This document shows, one piece after another, positions 46,752-60,400 of a DNA stretch of 64,000 bases. The stretch lies in NCBI GenBank assembly GCA_022496805.1, contig CM040094.1:15337501-15401500 (forward strand), in the 5' to 3' direction. The notes below the pieces were generated by a model that worked only from the letters and a program-made list of their open reading frames with translations, searched no databases and was not told the origin of the DNA. Positions within the stretch are counted from its first letter, which is position 1. Each line of letters opens with the position of its first letter. This stretch comes from Pohlia nutans. Taxonomy: Eukaryota > Streptophyta > Bryopsida > Bryales > Mniaceae. The translations under genes and the position numbers were made by a program.

Positions 46752-49188
46752 ACTCCTAGTAGAGTCTTCACATCTCTTCATTTAAAATTTTGCATAGCCA
46801 TTCATTATAAAATGCAATTGGGAAGAATATTTGGTAGTCAATGTGTAAAGAGGCTGCAAATTGCAAAATGAAAATTATGTCCATACTAGGTGGGTTTGTG
46901 CTAGAGTCCAACATGATTGTTCTTATGGTGAAATTGTTTTAGGAAGTGTGTATGCACCACCTTTGTTATATTATCCATATAGTTAAGTTATCAATATTTT
47001 AAAAACAAGATTGATATTCAAAATTTGGTTTTTTTTTAAACTTTGTTCAAACATAATATTGACAATTATTGAATGAAACTTGTTGGAATGAGTTAGAAAT
47101 GTGACATTCTTGATACAATGTTTTTTGAAATTTTGAAATTGTTAAAATTTATGAACTCATTTTTGTAGAGGGCCTTTTAATTTTTGGATTAGAGATAGTT
47201 CTAATGTATAGTCGGAAAAAGAATCACCCAAAGTAATTTTGAAAATACAAATTAGCCAAGTGCAAAAAAATAGCTAAAAATAACTTAGAAATGTAGCGGT
47301 GAATAAAGAATCCAACTCTTCTTGAAAATTAGTGAAAAATGAAATTCATTTTGTCCATCATTCACTTGCAAAATGTTGTTATCTTGGGTTTTAAAACCTC
47401 CAAATTTAATTTGAACTTGAAGGATCAAAATATAACTTATTCTTAAACTTCCATTTCCTCGTTTTTATTTTTCCAAAACACTCTTGAAAAGTTAAAAAAA
47501 AACTCTACATTCCAATATTGAATGTGGCACTATGCTACTTTTTTGAGTTGTCTCTTCTATGACATGTTTTGAGTATTATTATTTTTTTTTCAAGAAAATG
47601 CTATTGGTATGAAACAAGAAAACCTTTTAACAACCTTTCAATTGTAAAACAATTGATAAATTCTATAGTGATTATATAATAAACCGACGTTGTAATAAAA
47701 ATCAAACAAACAAGTTGATTAGAAATGACATCATGAAGTTGCAATATAATATAGTAAATGGATAAATATGTTCTAATTTGTTGTGAATGGGTTTTTCAAA
47801 CAACTTTAAAGTCAACAAAGTAATTATCTTCTTTGTACCTTTTAAATCTCACATTGTACACATTAACCCGGAAAGTGTCACAACATGACTTTTTGTAGTC
47901 TTTTAGAAGCTTCCATAGTCTATTAGACTTGTCGTCGTCCTTTGCAAGCTTTTAGAAGGAGGTTCTACAGTGATCCAAATCAAAACTTCTATTTCTACTT
48001 TTACTTTTATTTGTACTTGTATTTTTATTCCTACTCTTATTTTTAAAAGTGACCCTTTGGTAATACAAAACAATGATGAGAAAGATGATTCTCTATTTCA
48101 GCAACATCACTCTTGAAGCAATTCCTTTGTATCTTACTTTGTCATACATTGAAGTTCTTTCTCTACTTTTGAAGTTCTTTTGGGAAGTTTTGTGTGTGAT
48201 CTCTTGGGGTTCTTGACAAAAATGACAAAAAATTTGCTCGAAAACCACTACAAATGATTCTTTTTAATTTTTTAATTTAATTTAATTTTTTCAAAAAAAT
48301 CACAATCTTTGACCATATAAGTTTAAAGAAATATACGCTTGAGGTGAGAATGTGTGATAAAAATAAAACCCGTCCAAAATTTTCAAATGCGTATTTTTTT
48401 TCCTATTTAAATAAACATTCCATTACAAAAACTTGTTGCTCTTCTTCACTTTCACGATCTTCAAAACGTTGATTATTACTTGTATACCAAATTTGAGAAG
48501 TAGGAGAATGATTCGACATATTGAAAACAATATTGCTAGTGGAGTGGTCTAATCCATTGCCAAACACATTTTATTTTATTGTGAACTTGGTTGAAAAAAA
48601 ATCTCAATCCAAATGATAAAGACAATGATTCTTGTCTCTTTTTGAAGTAGACAATAAATTACAAAAAATAACAAAATCTCTAATTTTTATCTCTAAAAGT
48701 GGTTATTTTTCCCTACCTTGCCTGACTCCATTAGTAATTTTGACTCCTCTTGAAATGAAAATTTGAGAGTTTTTTTTTCTTACCATCCCAAATAATATCA
48801 TGTCACTTGCTTTTGAACAAAATTTTAGAGTTTTTAGAGTAGTGTAGCATTTTTCCCAAGTTGCCCGGCTTCGCAAAAAAAAGGCTTTGGGCATCATAAC
48901 TTTTTCTATGGATGTCATGTGGGAAAAAATCATATTCTCACAAAACTCTTGAAATTCTCACGTTCAGTAAAAATTTCATAATAGTAGACTCAAAATTGAC
49001 ATCATGGGAACCTATCCGGTTTTGTAAATGTCTTAATTAGGATATTTAATCCTTTAGGGGTTAAATGCATTGAAAATTTGAATTCACAAAGGTACAATTA
49101 TTCTTGTTGGATACATTATACTCTATTTTATACAAAGGATTTTAAAGGTGAAATGGCCTTCACATGTTAAATAATAGATGATAGATTG
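46752..49188. other. AT-rich gene-free stretch with two unmatched ends
   Basis: A left-type end (TTAACCCGGAAAGTGTCAC, from 47,863) and a right-type end (AATCCTTTAGGGGTTAA, to 49,074) are present. Their termini agree only partly, so I do not pair them with confidence. No gene is seen. Confidence 0.4.
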
Positions 49189-49192
49189 TTAA

Positions 49193-50247
49193 CCCTTTAA
49201 CGTCCTGATTCAATAGTGTTTTCAGATATTCGTTATAAATGTTTTGATAAAAAACAAAAATGGAGTTGATGTACAAAGCTAAGTAGTAAATATCAACATG
49301 AAGATCACATTTGTACGGTTGGATTCATCATATTTTTTATTAATATTTTTAAACTAATTTTGCAAAGATTTCTTTTGAAATTCAATTATAAATCCCAAAT
49401 TAACACAATTTAAAAAATATATTGTAATGAAATTGGCATAACATGCACTACGAGATGGTATGGTTTCCATTATTTGATCCTACTTATTTTGGAAAATCAT
49501 GTTCAACGTCTCACTTTTTGAACTAAGAATGAAACTTGATATAAACTAATTGTATTGTTTTTCAAAAAATCACCATATCTTATGTTGAAAATTCAAACTA
49601 TGCAAGAACTAAGAAAATTTTGGATGGATGAAAAGCTATACAAGATGTAGTATTGATGGAATTTGTTCGTTGTCCATTATACGGACGCAGGCACGTTTAA
49701 CCCTTGAACGCTCCTGCGTCCAATATCTGGACGATGGACAGATTCAAGTTATTGGATTCTCATCCAAATTGAACGGTTTTCATCCAAATAATTTTCTCTT
49801 GGTTCTTGTGCAAGTTTACTATCTATTGTGCGGTTTGGATATTTAAAATGGGTTATTATGATTTTTGGAAAAATCACACAATTGGTTTATGTCAAGTTTC
49901 ATTCTTAGTTCAAAAAGTGAGACCTAAAACATGATTTTCCAAAATAAGTAGAATCAAATAATGGAAACCATACCATGTCATAGAGCATGTTATTCCAATT
50001 TCATTACAATATTTTGAATTTTTTTAGTGTTAATGTGGGATTTTTAATCAAATTTCAAGAGAAAACCTTGCAAAAATAATTAAAAATACTTAATAAAAAA
50101 CATGATAAATCCAACCGTACAAATGTGATCTTCACATTGACATTTACAACTTTGCTCTGTACATCAACTCAATTTTTGGTATTCATCTAACATTTTATAA
50201 CGTTTCTTTGAAAACAACGTTGAATTGGGATCTTAAAGGGTTAAGGG
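49193..50247. mobile_element. piggyBac-like MITE (family C) split by a sister copy
   Basis: TTAA at 49,189-49,192 and 50,248-50,251. Left end CCCTTTAACGTCC. The right end is GGACGCAGGCACGT at 49,683-49,696 followed, after the nested insertion, by TTAAGGG. Its body carries CATTTGTACGGTTGGAT and TGGTATGGTTTCCATTATTT, the reverse of the nested copy. Confidence 0.8.
49701..50240. mobile_element. piggyBac-like MITE (family C) nested in its sister's terminal repeat
   Basis: 540 bp between TTAA at 49,697-49,700 and 50,241-50,244. Left end CCCTTGAACGCTCCTGCGTCC with the palindrome TCCAATATCTGGA. Right end GATCTTAAAGGG. It sits in the TTAA within the GTTTAAGGG right terminus of the host element, in opposite orientation. 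Confidence 0.85.
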
Positions 50248-50521
50248 TTAAACACATTCAATTTTACGAGGTGATTTAAGGTTAAATCAGAAGTGTCTTA
50301 CCCTTTACAAAAATGTTGCCCAAAAATGATTACATTTTTTAAAAAGCGACATGTGTCATTGCTTGATTGGTTGAAAACCCTAAGTAAGCTAAGTGACGTG
50401 AACACATAGAATATTTATGATTTTGCCTGCAATGGACGAGAGTACGGTTCTACGGTATCGCATTCACTCTTGAGTTCCCAGATTCCAGCAAACTGACGAA
50501 CCTGTCATTTAAATTTTAGCT

Positions 50522-50887
50522 GGACTGAAGGGACCAGCCGGAGAACATCTCGGGAACGAGCGAGGAATGAACGAGGGCGAACGAAGAATTATTGGGAACG
50601 AACGAGCAATGGACGAGGAACGGACGGATGACGAACGAGGAACTCCCAGCGGGAACGGGCGCGGCCATGGGGCGGGGGAATGTGCGCGGGGACGGGTAAC
50701 CGCGGGACTGAAGGGAACAGCCGGAGAACATCTCGGGAACGAGCGAGGAATGAACGGGAGCGAACGAAGAATGAATGGGAACGAACGAGTAACGAACGGG
50801 GAACGGACAGATGACGAACGAGGAACTCCGAGCGGGAACGGGCTCGGTCATGGGGCGGGGGAATGTGCGCGGGGACGGGTAACCGCG
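50522..50887. repeat. 183-bp tandem duplication upstream of PDS5
   Basis: Two GC-rich units starting GGACTGAAGGGA at 50,522 and 50,705, each with CGGGAACGAGCGAGGAATGA and GCGGGGGAATGTGCGCGG. Each is itself built of short GAACGA words. It lies 540-900 bp before the PDS5 ATG. Long open frames on both strands result from the repeat. Confidence 0.8.
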
Positions 50888-51049
50888 GGGACGACGACGG
50901 GGGTCAGAAGAGGGCGGGGAGCTGGAAGCCTGGGACCCCATTTTTGGTGATTTTAGAGTTTGGCTGGCCATGGCGTCCGCCTGCCGCTAGCTCCAGTAGC
51001 GCCTGGCTTCCCGCTCTTGTCCGGGTGCCACGAGGACGACGAAGACGTT

Positions 51050-51076
51050 GCTCGCTCGCTCGCTCGCTCGCTCGCT
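51050..51076. repeat. (GCTC)n microsatellite in the PDS5 leader
   Basis: Six to seven GCTC units about 350 bp before the PDS5 start codon, probably in the 5' UTR or core promoter. Confidence 0.8.
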
Positions 51077-51423
51077 CTGCAGCCAGCTTTTTGCCGCTTC
51101 TTTTTTGCTGCTGTGTCGAGGTTTTTCTCGGGAAAACAACGGACTCGCGGGGTTTTGAGCAAAACTCTGATGCTCTTGGTGTAGGAGCTTGAGACCTGAA
51201 TGCGGCTCGTGAGTGAGTGGTGAGTTCCAATTTTGGTGTGCAGCAGCGGTGGTTTGGAGCGATGTGGCGGGAATCAGGGTTTCGGGAGGAATAATTTTAG
51301 GGCGAGTTTGCGTCATTTATATGAATTGCGTCCAAGAAATAAGAAGAAGCGTGGTGTGAATACGACGTCCAGGTGTATGGGCCGGAACACACTGCGCGAG
51401 GGTTAGAGGGAGTTATTGCCACG

Positions 51424-54400
51424 ATGTCGAAGAACAAAGCGAAAGAGACGGAGCTGATCGAGATTGGCAAGAAGCTCGGGAAGTCGCAGTCGAAGGATGC
51501 TCTCGTCAAGCTGCTGCTGGTATGTTGCCTTTCTCATTTTCGAAAAGAAAAAAAGAAAACACAAATTCGAATATTTTTAAGAGTAAAAATTACGACGCAT
51601 TCTGGTGACAAGAAGGTTCTCGATGAAGTCACGTTTTAAATCTAGAAGTAGGGAATGTAGAAAAAATGGCGCATCAGGTGGCTTTGCGGTTGAGCAGAAG
51701 TTCGGTAGGAACGAAATCAGGGGGTTGTTGAAAAGCTTGGGCAGAAATGGATACGCAAATTGTGGCAGATTTTGAATGGATAACAACTGCCGTCTACATG
51801 CGCGTCTGCCAGAACCAAGAAATGGCAGAGTGGGAGGTTGTCTTTATCTGTATTTAGTTACGTGAAGGCCACCTAATGATTAGGAGGGCAGTTTTCTCCA
51901 GGAAATAGTTTACGAGCTCCTGCCACCGAAGTCGGAAGTGACTACTGGAGTTAGTGTTAGTCACTAGTATCAATGTGGGGGTTTAAACATTCAAAGAATA
52001 CCTACCCTAGTAAATTCCTAGGAAAATGTTGTATATTGGAAGGCAGCCAGTGCCTCGTAATAGACAGGCTGAGTACCAGAATTGTGAATTTCACTAGGGC
52101 TGCTGAGAGTACGAGTAGCGTGTCCGCCGCCACATGCACTCTGGGTTGGATTACTGGAACAGAACAATCAATTCCATCATGACCTAATCTGCCGCATTAT
52201 CAGAACAGCTTGCTGAACCCGAACAATAACCCCTACATTACTGAATCCTGGAAGTGTAAGCATTCATCGCTAGTGCCATTGCAAGCAGCGGTGTTCTCGT
52301 CTGAGATGTGTATCTTTTTTCCTGAGTTCGTTTGGACGGTCATGCTTGTGTAGATGGTTTTAGTTACGAGTTAGGTGCTAAGCTCACGCCACCGGTATTT
52401 AGAGGCCAAGCTGTCGGCAACTCATTTATTTGCTTAACTTTGGTTTTTAGTCATCATCTCCTATTTTCTGCATTTATTCTTGGTGATTTTTCTTTGATAT
52501 TAGTCCTCTGTTATTATTACGTCTGTGAGTGCATTCCTGTTCTGAGCATCTTGTCTGTTTGCCCTGTCCCTTGGTTACTTCACCTTAGTAGTAGGTTTGA
52601 GAATATCCGTAGGGTTGAGCCTTGGGAGATAACCGTTCAGAATTTAGTTTCTACCCGTTCATGTGGTCAGCTTATTAAGTTTTCCAATCGTCCTTTAGGT
52701 AGAATGGATGTTTTCTTTGTCGGTTTTCTAGTGAATCAGCTAACACTGCATTCTCACAATATTCTGAAATTTTCACTTGATGTACAATACCTGCAATGAA
52801 CGGCGGATGCCTCGTTTAATTAACTAGCCTGGATTTCCTTCAAGGAGAGCGCGTGTTGGGCAATTTGTAGATTAAAAGAAAAACTCGCCTTTTTATTTGA
52901 ATCTTAATTAGGATGCTTTGTTGGAGCGGACTCTGTGGCAAGCTCGCCCGTCAAGCTTTCATCTGTCTACTCTTCTCTCTGTGTTGATAGGTTATTATCG
53001 ATCATTTCAAGTTACACTTGACTTCCCTGGGCCGTCCTACTGAATTTTGTTTTGCATGTGCAGCAAGCGTCAACTTTTCTTGCAGAGTTGGATCAATCCC
53101 CCCCAACAAGCATTCAGAATGCCATGAAAGGTTGTTCTGATGCTTTAGTGTCCCCATCGTTGTTGAGACACAAGGACAAGGAGGTTGGGTTGCTTGTTGC
53201 TATCTGCATTAGTGAAATTATGAGGATTGTGGCTCCTGATGCCCCTTACAGTGACGATACTCTCAAGGTAGTTTTATTTCTTCTCCTGCATCTGCTTTGG
53301 TTATTGCATGCAATGTGCTGCTAAGTTCAATTATGGGTGAAAGCTTTATTACCCTTCACGATCTTGAATCGAAGGTCTCGCAAAGGCACACTTTATCCTT
53401 AATAATCTGCTTGTCTAAAAGCAATGACATATAAGCAATGTATAGTTCCACTCCCTGTTTGTGCGTCGATTTGCAATTCTTCATGAATCGGCAAGCTTCC
53501 AAGTTCGTGCTTTCCATTTCGATATTTGAATCTAATAACATTTCTCTTCTGGTTGAACATTTTGCAGGAGATATTCCAGCTAATTGTCACCAATTTCAAG
53601 GGACTCGATGATGTTAACAGTCCTTCGTTTTCAAGGAGGGTTAATATTTTGGAGACAGTTGCTAAGGTCAGGTCATGTGTGGTCATGCTGGATTTGGAAT
53701 GTGACGATCTCATCTTGGAGATGTTTGAGACCTTCTTTTACACTGCAAGGTGTGTTTCTCTCAGGCCAGCTTTCCGATTCCATCGATTCTCTGCCTCATC
53801 TTTCTCATCCTTTTCCTTATCGTAGTTAGGGGCTTGTAACGCTTCGATGTTCTGATGCTGCCGAAGTGTTACTGAATGAAACAAACCATCGTTCCTTGGG
53901 TTTTGACAGTGACGAGCAACCTCATAATGTCTTCGTCAATATGAGAAATGTCTTGACTCTTGTTTTGGAGGAGAGTGAAAAGATTCCATCTGCTATGGTG
54001 GAGGTTATCCTCAAAAATTTGTTAAAGCAAAAGAAGGTAGGTTTTTTTGAATTTTTATTTATCCAAATTTAATTTCCTACTGCATCTGATTGTATTTAAG
54101 CATCTTGAATAGGAATATGACTTGGTTATAATTGCACAAGCTGCTCACAAACTACCGTGTTTGGCGATTATATCATTCTTTTGTTTATCTGTGTCTTGGT
54201 GGGAATTCTTGCGTGTTTTACATTTTTAATAAAATTTTCTGGCTCAGACAAGTGTTTCTTGCTCTAATATCATCGTATGCTTTATAGTGTTTTCTCTATT
54301 CTCTCTTCCGGCAGGGTTGGTTATTACTTCTGTTTTTTCTATGCGTGTGAGAATTCGTGTGTTTGTCCGATATATTCACTGTGTTGGACTGTTATATTTT

Positions 54401-57400
54401 CTTGAGCAGGAGGGGTCAGCTGCACGCAAGTTGGCGAAAGCTGTTATAGAAAAGTGTGCTGACAAGTTAGAACCCTATGTTCGAAGCTTTTTGACATCTG
54501 TTATGGTGGAGGGGAAGAGCTTAGACAGTGGCCTTCACAAGGATCACTATGAAATTATATATGAGCTCTATGGCTGTGCTCCTCAGCTGCTTTCGGGCGT
54601 TATTCCCTATATCAATGACGAGCTCGTGGTACAGTCCACGTCATGTCGAGTGCCTTTTCATGATACGCGTTGTGAAATTTATTTATTCGCTTTTCAGGCT
54701 CTTGCTAGATTGTTATGCGATTCCTTCAAGGTTGGTGCACACATGCAATAGAATCTACTGATATGTGCTTGTGATGGATTGCAGAAAGATAAAGTAAACG
54801 TGCGTTTGAAGGCAGTTGCGCTCTTAGAGCGGTTATTTACTCATCCCAGTCGACAATTTGCACAAGAGTATCCATCTGTGTTTTCAGAGTTTTTGAAGCG
54901 GTTTAGTGATAAAGTAGTTGAGGTTCGAGTAGCAGTGGTAAACTGTGCTAAGTCTTGTTTGGAAGCAAACCCCACTAGCGAGCAAGCCACCGAGATTTTG
55001 GGTGAGTTTCTCACGGTTCCAGAACATCCTGTTGATTTGTTAAGTCTTTGTCCCTGTATAAGTCATGCGAGAAGCGTCCCTTCACCTGAAAGAACAAGTA
55101 CATGTTGTGAGGAAAATTGTATCAGTTGTTGTCCCAGTTCCTTTTGTGCTGTATTATTGCACATCATCTGAGCAGCATGTCTATGTCATTGAACTTCATT
55201 TCAATGCCTGGATTCCCGATTTGCATGCAGAATCTGTAGCTCACAATATCTGCTACTGTAGTGACCTGTGGTTCTGTGCGTTTCCTAGTTTTTCAGTTTA
55301 AATGATGTGGTTTGGATTTGTAGGTGCATTGCAAGATCGACTCTTGGATTACGATGATAAAGTACGGGTTGCTGTGGTCAAGGCTATCTATGACCTGGCT
55401 ATTACTGACCTAAAGTCGGTTCCAACTGATGTGTTGCGCAAAGTTGCTGAAAGGCTTCGAGATAAGAAGGTACACAGTTAGGAGACTATGTTTCGTGTTT
55501 GTGGTCTTTCAATGTTTTGTAACGCTTTAAGGACTCCCGTGCTGAGATTCTCTACTTGGAAACCTAATAATATTTTCCTGTTCCAAGTCGAAGCTTCAAC
55601 ATACTGCTGTGAAACACGTTTCACTCTTTTCCACTTGACAACGTAAACAGAGCTATATATTTGAACGTTCTTGGGCCATTACTTAATTAAAATGGGTTCA
55701 CGTGGTATTACTGGTAGTGGGAGTAATAGTAAACAGAAGTGGAAACTTAACGCATTGAGATATCCCAGGTTGGTGTTCGAAAGCCCACCTTGTTGAAGAC
55801 GATGGAGTTGTATAAATCCTACTGCACGAAGTGCTTTGAAGGTTCTATTGCTCTCGACAAGGAGTATGAATGGATCCCTGGAAAAATTGCTCGATGCTGT
55901 AATGACAAAGAGTAAGTTCTTTATTCTTTTCTGCCGATATTCTTGATGTTGTACTAGCATATTTAGTATCGTGTATTGAGCTGAAGAAACCTATTTACTC
56001 TTCTGCAAGCCAGGACTTGTACGTCATGAAGAGGTTGGGAGTCTTTTCAAGCACTGATATTGACATGTTCTCAAACACATATTAACATTTCAGATCAATT
56101 GCTTAGTTGTATGTATGACTGAACTCCTGGCAGGGAGGCTCTATTGTATCCGGACTTGGCTCGTTTGTCTCTTGACAGTTACTTCCTGTGACAGAACTCA
56201 TGGCTTGGAGCTTATTCTTTCAGAGCAGTTTTTCCCAGCTGCAATTCCTGTGGAGGAGCAGGCAAAACATTGGGTTCTTGCTTTCTCCACTTTTGACGAG
56301 AATGAGAAAAAAGCGCTTCAGATTATACTCCTCCAGAAACAAAGGCAAGATTTTGGATCCTTATGAGTAGTATCAAAGGATATCCTATGCTAATTTGAGA
56401 TTCAAATCGTACTGTTCACCGTACTAGTCTTAGGTCTTGTCCCAAGGCTTTCAACCCGGCTGATTCTGTTGTTAATCTATTCTGTTTTTGTTGCTATGTA
56501 TGATGACGAACTTTCTGCCATAGCCAATATATCAAGTCATCTGTATCTGCCATTTTCTTTATTTGAGAACAGTTGTAATGCATGCCAAAGATCCAGTTCC
56601 TATTTGATTCAGTTATTGTGGCACTTCTCAAACTGAGTGGTATTTTCCTGTTGTGACTCTTATTGACTTATGTAAAGCGTCTTTTCAGCATTCATGTACG
56701 AACGGTGATCGCTTTAGATTTTTGCTTCCTCGCTATTTAGTGCATTTATTGAGGGCGCGCAAGTTCAATAAGGAGATTGATATTCATAACAAGCACATAA
56801 TGCCATTTTTGTGTGTTGGATAATCCCCTACAGGCTGCAGCAAGAGATGCAGGTCTACTTGACTACGCGGCAGAAAGCAAAGGTAAGTCGCTGATTTCAT
56901 TCATCGTTGTCGTCTTCTACAATGCTCTGTTACTATCGGTCTGTTGTCGGCTCTGTGTGAGGAATTCTATGCTTCAACGTTTATTATACTTGTACCCGCT
57001 CCTGTACTGACCAGTATCAACACTAATCATATTGCAGGAAGAAGAGATTCCTAGTCTTGAGGGGAAATTACAGACCAGTTTCAAGATAATCGCTCTTTAC
57101 TTTGTGGAGCCTCCTAAGGCCGAGGAAAGTTTACAGAAACTGCATCAGATGAAGGATGAAAGTGTTTTTACTGCTTTGTCCACATTGCTTAATCCAAGCA
57201 CAACCGTCACACAGGCTGCCACAGTTCGGGTATGTCTTATCGTTCGTAATGATTGTGATTTCTCAAGAATCATACCCTTTTTCGAGTTGTCACATGCTAG
57301 TGTTTTGTCCTTTAGGCATTTTCAAACACGATAATCTCATGTTTTGTTCTTGTCTTGTGTAGTGAACAGTGTCCCTCCTTACATTCTGTGCTTTTGTTCA

Positions 57401-60400
57401 GTTCTCAATAGTCTCAATAGCCTCTAATTTGTATTTTTGTACTGGCTGTTTGTAAATATTATCATATTGTAATTGTATAACATCTGGATCGTGGCTGTAA
57501 AGAAAGTAGGATTGAACTTGTGAGCAAGATCTGAGTTAACTATCACAGACTTGAAAAGAAAAGCTTGGCGTGACATTGATATTGTGAAATTGAGTGGGGT
57601 ATAGGAAAATTTGTTGAAGAAAATAGGAGAGGACCATGCGCAATATGACTTCATGAAGAGTCTTGCCACGAAGTGTGGTTATTTTTTCTTCGGCAGGGAA
57701 CATGTTATCGCGATTACGAAAGAAGTTCTTGTTTACAAGGATTCTGAGAACGATAAGGATCTTGTTGCAACAAGCCTCTTGCTGCTTGTGGTGAGTGCAG
57801 TATTTCACATGCCATCACTTTGAATAACTACTATTAAATATATGGACCCCTTTCTGCTCCCTAATTTGTTTTTAGATGATTAGTCTGCTCAACGCTCAAA
57901 GTTGGTTTCAGGCTAAAAGTCGGTTGTCAATAATTTGACTATGTCACTTGTAGTTTAGCTTGTAATCGACCAGTTAGTAATAATGATGCGCGGAACCTCT
58001 AATCCATTAGATCAGTTGGACTAAGTGTTTCTTAAGGCTGTTGCTCTTCCACTCCGTTCATGACTCTCAAGTCTGTCGTCTTCTTTCCAGATTAATCCCA
58101 CTTCACTGCATTCTTTTGCAGGAAATTGCCATATATTGCCCAGAGTTGATGGCTGATGCCGAGGAGGAGTTGCTGACATTGTTGAAGGACCCTGATGAGT
58201 CCATTAAAGAGGGTGTAGTACACATCATTTCCAAATCTGGTGCCTCCTTCCGCAATAAGGGCTCGGCAACCGAGAGCAGGAGGTAGGAAGCCAGCTGGAA
58301 GTTAATATCTTCAGTTGACTTGCGTTGGAAGTCAATTGTTGTTAGTTCACGAGGTTTAGTTAACAATGTTGTATAGTTGGATATTGCATTCATTGTCTTT
58401 TGTTGATTTCTGCAGCAATGTCAACTTGATACTGGAGCAACTCTGTCTAGAAGGCAGCCGCAAGCAAGCCAAGTACGCAGTCTCTGCAATTGCAGCAATG
58501 ACTGCTGACTCAGGATTGAAGGCACTATCTGTGCTATACGGGGTAAGCTGTTGTATACAATTTAGCGTAGTGTCTTTATTTGGTCCTCTTTCTCTTGATT
58601 TGTTCACTGTTTTGATAAGAACTGACTGGCAATTCTGGAAGTGTACTTGGATTCTTACTTTATTTAATAATTCTTTGCCTCCTTGTTGCATGTGGCAGAG
58701 GCTAGTGGATAAGTTGGAAGACAACACGCATCTTTCGACAGTTTTGCAGTCTTTGGGCTGTATTGCACAAAATGCAATGCCTATCTTTGAAACGAGAGAG
58801 GACGACATAATCAAGTTTGTTGTTCGGAATGTTCTTAGACGGCCAAGTCCACAGGTAAGAGTTTCTATGGGCATTGGTCTGCCAATTCAAGAGTTCTGAT
58901 GCAATCTAAAATTTTAGATTGCCATGACAGGTAGTCTATTAGCTGCTGTGGAGTATCCGCTTGATATAGGAAAGGTATTGCTTACAAGCTTCGATTTAAA
59001 CATTGTCGAGCGTCAATAACTAGACACAGATAACATTTATGACTCGAGTTGGTTAATTTTTTTGCAGGAAGTTACTGAATTTGTTGCTGATAGTGATACC
59101 CCAAGTGATCATGTGCTTTTGAAGGTGAGCATCGTTTTTTTGCACTTCATGTAAACGTAACTTTCCTGTGATGTGAAAACTTTTTTGTGGATTGCCTCAA
59201 TTTTATAGATTTTTGTGGTTTGGATTTCATTTAAATTTGATGAACGTGCAGATTTATGCTCTTAAAGCCTTGGTGAAGAGTTTTCTTCCAAAAATGAATG
59301 CACACCAACGATCAAGGCTTTCAGGGCTTCTCAAAGTACTTGTGAAGATCCTTGCCTGCGGAGAGATAGCTGATGACATGAAAACAAGGTCAGCTACATC
59401 CTACCATCAAAATTGCTTTGTACATGTTAATTTTTCAGATCTTTCCTACTTCTTTTTAGTAACTGGAAACCTGAGGTTCTTGCCTAAGTTTACCTTTCCT
59501 GTCTTTCAGTGATGCAGATAAAGCTCATCTGCGCTTGGCAGCTGCAAAAGGTGTATTGAGACTGGCTCGGCGCTGGGATAGTCAGATTCCTATCGACGTT
59601 TTTCACATGGTCGTCATGACAGTGCAGGTTTGTTTCATTCAGTTTTAGGATTGGTTTAGATGCGGTCAGGCAAGTTATTTGAATAATTTTTATTGGATTA
59701 AGAGGAAATTAATCCGTGGGGGAGATGCGTGGGTGAACCTTTCAATTTCCATGTCAGCAGTTTATTGTATTAATCCGCAACCATTCATTATAATACTGGC
59801 ATTTAAATGTTAGGAATTTTGTATGTCAATGGAATCAAAGGACATGTTGTGATCGCTGAACAACTAGCTGATGGGTTTGACGTAAATTGATATTTGGGCT
59901 TAGAACTACCTCTTACGTGTCAAGGTTGTCCTCTACAGGATCAAGCAGCGCATGTCCGGCGTGCATTATTGAGAAAAATCCATAACTATCTGAGAGATCG
60001 GACGTTGAATCTGAAGTATGCTAGTGCATATGCTCTTTGTGCAGTAGACACTGTGAAAGACATTGCACAGGAGGTAAGCCTTGTTATTATTCTGTTGTAG
60101 GGCCAATATGGTTGTGGATCTGGTTTTGGTTTGTGTTACCTGTGTCATGGTGTATATTTGAGTATAAGGTTTGATCAAGTTGGTGAATGGCAACAGTGAG
60201 TGTTCTGCCTTGGTTTTGGGTTATTGGGCAACTGTTCTTAATGTAATTGTTCTTTGTACTGTCAATTACGTCTTATAATGCATAGTGATCCTGAATTTTT
60301 GGCCGTGCAGGCAAAGCGCTTTATGACCGATTTTGTAGAAGATTATCGTAAAGAAGCTTATAAAACAGTGACTGGGCCATCGGAGAGGACAACCATTACG

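Noticed and set aside
47863..49074. A TTAACCC left end and a GGGGTTAA right end as one 1.2-kb element
   Set aside because: The termini agree at only about 9 of 14 positions, below the other pairs; left unpaired.
50516..51316. Several overlapping open frames of 100-150 codons on both strands
   Set aside because: They arise from the GC-rich tandem duplication and the PDS5 leader; open frames on both strands at once indicate composition, not coding.
52332..52799. 155-codon frame in PDS5 intron 1
   Set aside because: Hydrophobic T-rich composition typical of intron sequence; no motif, and it lies between well-supported exons.
54700..54730. An extra 33-nt PDS5 exon (ALARLLCDSFK)
   Set aside because: It has AG/GT borders and keeps the frame, but the family goes straight from the NDELV segment to the KVNVRLKAV segment; kept as intron.
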